From Natrinema caseinilyticum (lineage in GTDB: Archaea; Halobacteriota; Halobacteria; Halobacteriales; Natrialbaceae), in NCBI RefSeq assembly GCF_024227435.1, contig NZ_CP100447.1:49540-113539 (forward strand): a stretch of 64,000 nt of DNA, read 5' to 3'. The translations under genes were made by a program, and so were the position numbers. Below are positions 62,114 to 64,000 of the stretch, in pieces; within the stretch, counting starts at the first letter, position 1, and each line of letters begins with the position of its first letter. The notes below the pieces were generated by a model that made no database searches, was not told where the DNA came from, and was given only the letters and a program-made list of their open reading frames with translations.

Positions 62114-63319
62114 ATGATCCCTGAGAAACTCCTCCAATCTCTCTTTGACTCCCGGGTTCAAGCAAGTGCCAGTTCCTCCAACCGGGGTCGGCATCCGACG
62201 CGTATCCGGGTCCTACAAGCACTCCAAAGGGGGAACCTCTGCATCCCCGATCTCGCGGAGAAGTCGAACGTAACTCGCCAAACTACCTATCGAGCTGTTG
62301 CGCCACTCGACGAAGCGGGACTCGTTCGCGAGCGGAACGACTGCTTTACATTGACCTGCTCTGGATCGAGGATGCTGCAGGCATACTCCCAACTCGATGA
62401 GGAGGTTACGGTCGACTCGCTCGCCCGCCTCGCACGCTCACCACACCAACAGTGGCTGCTTCGAGCTCTCGAAACGGAGCCAATGAGAAAGTGTACTCTC
62501 GTCGAGCGCGCCCGAAATGAGGGTGGGCCCTCCCGAACGACGATTCACCGAATGATCACCCGCTTGCAGGGAGACGGCTACGTCGATCTGCGAGCAGGCA
62601 TCTACGAACTATCCGAAACGGGTGAGTTACTCCAAGAGTCATTCGAACAGCTTCACGAAATCGCCGCAGGAGCCATTGAAAACCGGAGCTTCGTTCGCTG
62701 GCTGCCCGCTGAACTCGATTCGCTCCCACTCGAAGCCTTCGAAAATTCCGAGCTTATCCACAATACTCCGGACCAACCTCACAACGTCCTGAACGCGTTC
62801 GTCAGTGGTGCTGGAATCGATTTAGAAGCGTTCCGTGGCATGGGAGCCATTCGGAGCCCAGCACTTGATCAGGCGTATCGCCCGGTCGTGAAGCACACTC
62901 CCAGCGTCACCGTCGTATTCACTGACGAGGTCCTCTTCCAATTCCACAACGACCATCAGTTCGTCGACTATGCTGCTCAAGTCGATTTTTCTGCGTATCT
63001 CGAGGATGGCTTCATCAGACAGGATGCACGACTGTTGTTCGTTCCCGGGCCGATTCCGCTTCACCTTGCGATATACGACGATTCGCGCGTGATCATGGCG
63101 CCAGCCCCATCGACTGGAGTTACGGAGGCCGAATCAACGGCTCTCGAATCATCCGACTCCTGTATCGTCGAATGGGCGCTAGACCTCTTCAACGAACACC
63201 TGGAAGATGCTCGACCGCCAATCCGGGTGTTTCAGGAACACGCAGCAACCGTCATCAGAGAGAAGCACGGACACGAACGCCAGCTTCAATTCTCGAGACC
63301 ACAGCAGAGGGCCAGATGA
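62114..63319 (+). CDS. FilR1-like winged-helix transcriptional regulator (401 aa)
   Basis: Two winged-helix parts lie at the N-terminus: LCIPDLAEKSNVTRQTTYRA with VAPLDEAGLVRERN, and a second around SRTTIHRMITRLQGDGYVDL. The remaining 220 residues fit the FilR1/DUF1724 effector-binding domain, with VTVVFTDEVLFQFHND and RLLFVPGPIPLHLAIYD. ATG 62114 (MIPEKLLQSLF) is chosen because a TCTATC box lies nearby and longer starts add non-typical residues. It may sense a ligand and control nearby genes; no target is shown. Confidence 0.75.
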   Translation: MIPEKLLQSLFDSRVQASASSSNRGRHPTRIRVLQALQRGNLCIPDLAEKSNVTRQTTYRAVAPLDEAGLVRERNDCFTLTCSGSRMLQAYSQLDEEVTVDSLARLARSPHQQWLLRALETEPMRKCTLVERARNEGGPSRTTIHRMITRLQGDGYVDLRAGIYELSETGELLQESFEQLHEIAAGAIENRSFVRWLPAELDSLPLEAFENSELIHNTPDQPHNVLNAFVSGAGIDLEAFRGMGAIRSPALDQAYRPVVKHTPSVTVVFTDEVLFQFHNDHQFVDYAAQVDFSAYLEDGFIRQDARLLFVPGPIPLHLAIYDDSRVIMAPAPSTGVTEAESTALESSDSCIVEWALDLFNEHLEDARPPIRVFQEHAATVIREKHGHERQLQFSRPQQRAR

Positions 63320-63400
63320 TCTGCAGGAGAGGATTGTTCCACAACTCGTTACACTGTCTGTGGAGTTGCTCTATTTAGCGTTGCTCGCGTCTGAACCTTC

Positions 63401-63862
63401 ATGGCCGAAAGACAATCGCAATCTAACACGGCCACTAACGATGGTCCCCCAGCAGTCGAGAACGAACCTCATCCAGGACCAACGCGTCAGGATGGAAGTC
63501 ACGACTCCGCCACCAAGGAAGAGTGGTATAGCGTGACGTTCTCGGTGCCGTGGATCGTCCGTGGGGCAGATACGGGACAGGATGCGATCAATATCGCAGT
63601 TAGTGAAGTTGGCAAGCGCATCACCTCCGCCGGCGATCGAACGAGGAACTGCAATATCAACGTCCAGAGCTTGGGGTGTAACAACTGTAACAGCAGGACA
63701 GACGCCCTGCTCTTGGTCTCAAATACTGCTCTCGTCGGTCTCCTCGTGACTCTCGAGATCAAAGCTGCGTCTGACGAGGAGGCTGAGCGAATTGCTCGAA
63801 GAGAGATTGGACCTCACTTGGAAGACACACCACTCACCTCGGTCGACATCTCACGGATGTAG
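63401..63862 (+). CDS. UPF0212 (DUF555) family protein (153 aa)
   Basis: After a 40-residue polar N-terminus, the UPF0212 pattern runs to the end: WIVRGADTGQDAINIAVSEV, a Cys pair CNNCNSRTD, then TALVGLLVTLEIKAASDEEA and ERIARREIGPHLEDTPLTSV. The family is widely kept in archaea and usually chromosomal; function unknown. Its presence on a mobile replicon, with an extra N-terminus, is unusual. It is 82 nt after the FilR1-like gene. Confidence 0.75.
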   Translation: MAERQSQSNTATNDGPPAVENEPHPGPTRQDGSHDSATKEEWYSVTFSVPWIVRGADTGQDAINIAVSEVGKRITSAGDRTRNCNINVQSLGCNNCNSRTDALLLVSNTALVGLLVTLEIKAASDEEAERIARREIGPHLEDTPLTSVDISRM

Positions 63863-63884
63863 CGTCCCAACTGATTTCCAACGA

Positions 63885-63960
63885 TAGTTGCGTTAGAAAC
63901 GTTATTAGCGTTATTAACGCTAACAATGTTACCATCATTTCTAATGCTACCAGTATTAGA
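63885..63960. repeat. AT-rich palindrome and CGTTAGAAACG repeat cluster
   Basis: CGTTAGAAACG at 63891-63901 is the complement of the repeat at 56940. It is followed by a perfect 9-bp palindrome TTAGCGTTA-T-TAACGCTAA (63905-63923) and more copies of T-T-A-C or C-T-A-A-T-G variants up to about 63960. This looks like a centromere-like site or an operator of a partition gene that would begin past the window edge. Confidence 0.55.
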
Positions 63961-64000
63961 ATCAGAGATTATCCACACTACAGAGGATGGTCATAGGACC

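Overview
The window is haloarchaeal. Nearly every real protein is strongly acidic (Asp/Glu rich, Lys poor). Many genes have a TATA-like box 25-30 nt before the start codon and no Shine-Dalgarno. Archaeal or haloarchaeal families are present: a TFB initiation factor, a PCNA clamp, an RPA-type ssDNA-binding protein, a HalOD1 domain, an HTH_10 (Bat-like) regulator, an HVO_A0114-type DNA-binding protein and a UPF0212 protein. No rRNA, tRNA, ribosomal or central-metabolism gene is seen. With a tyrosine integrase, a VirB4/TraG-like ATPase, an NrS-1-type primase-polymerase and toxin-antitoxin genes, this points to a large plasmid, megaplasmid or integrative element. No orc1/cdc6 or RepH gene was recognised, so the main origin may lie outside. 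The species cannot be told.

Layout: 0.2-6.6 kb is mixed accessory cargo (HEPN/DUF4209-like protein, YdjM-like hydrolase, zinc-ribbon protein, DUF697-like GTPase). 6.8-20.9 kb is a DNA-transfer and replication block: a VirB2-like small membrane protein, a 1364-aa VirB4-type ATPase, a primase-polymerase, an Mre11/Rad50-like pair and RPA. 21.2-25.7 kb is one 1512-aa STAND-type NTPase, a defence candidate. 26-31.4 kb holds an OB-fold protein, a TumE/TumA toxin-antitoxin pair and small nuclease-like or unknown genes. 31.4-36.9 kb holds a TFB, a zinc-ribbon protein, an AbiE-like winged-helix/nucleotidyltransferase pair and a long Argonaute whose PIWI catalytic positions are changed (IGLSV for IGIDV, HRNG for HRDG). 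An IS5-type element sits directly behind the Argonaute, followed by a Bat-like regulator, four tandem 29-bp repeats, and small HTH and HalOD1 genes. 39.7-41.3 kb is a metalloprotease pair. 41.5-53.2 kb is a one-direction block: PCNA, a DUF6166-like protein, a MoxR-type AAA protein, a HEPN protein, an M48-like protease, a von Willebrand A (VWA) protein and a SWIM zinc-finger protein. 53.2-59.3 kb is small genes, including a CBS-plus-HEPN protein and a CoiA-like nuclease. 59.4-61.6 kb is the integrase operon. 62-64 kb is a FilR1-like regulator, a UPF0212 protein and a repeat cluster that looks like a partition site.

The most distinctive non-coding signal is a recurrent promoter design. A TTTATC box is followed after 0-5 nt by a short inverted repeat whose arms differ from site to site but still pair, with A-rich centres (often GAA) at nearly fixed spacing. 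It precedes the primase-polymerase, RPA, PCNA, MoxR, VWA and both SWIM genes, among others. This suggests one regulon for the element's own machinery, possibly read by the TFB it encodes. The Argonaute neighbourhood and the MoxR/VWA/SWIM/HEPN/protease block are the best candidates for little-described systems.
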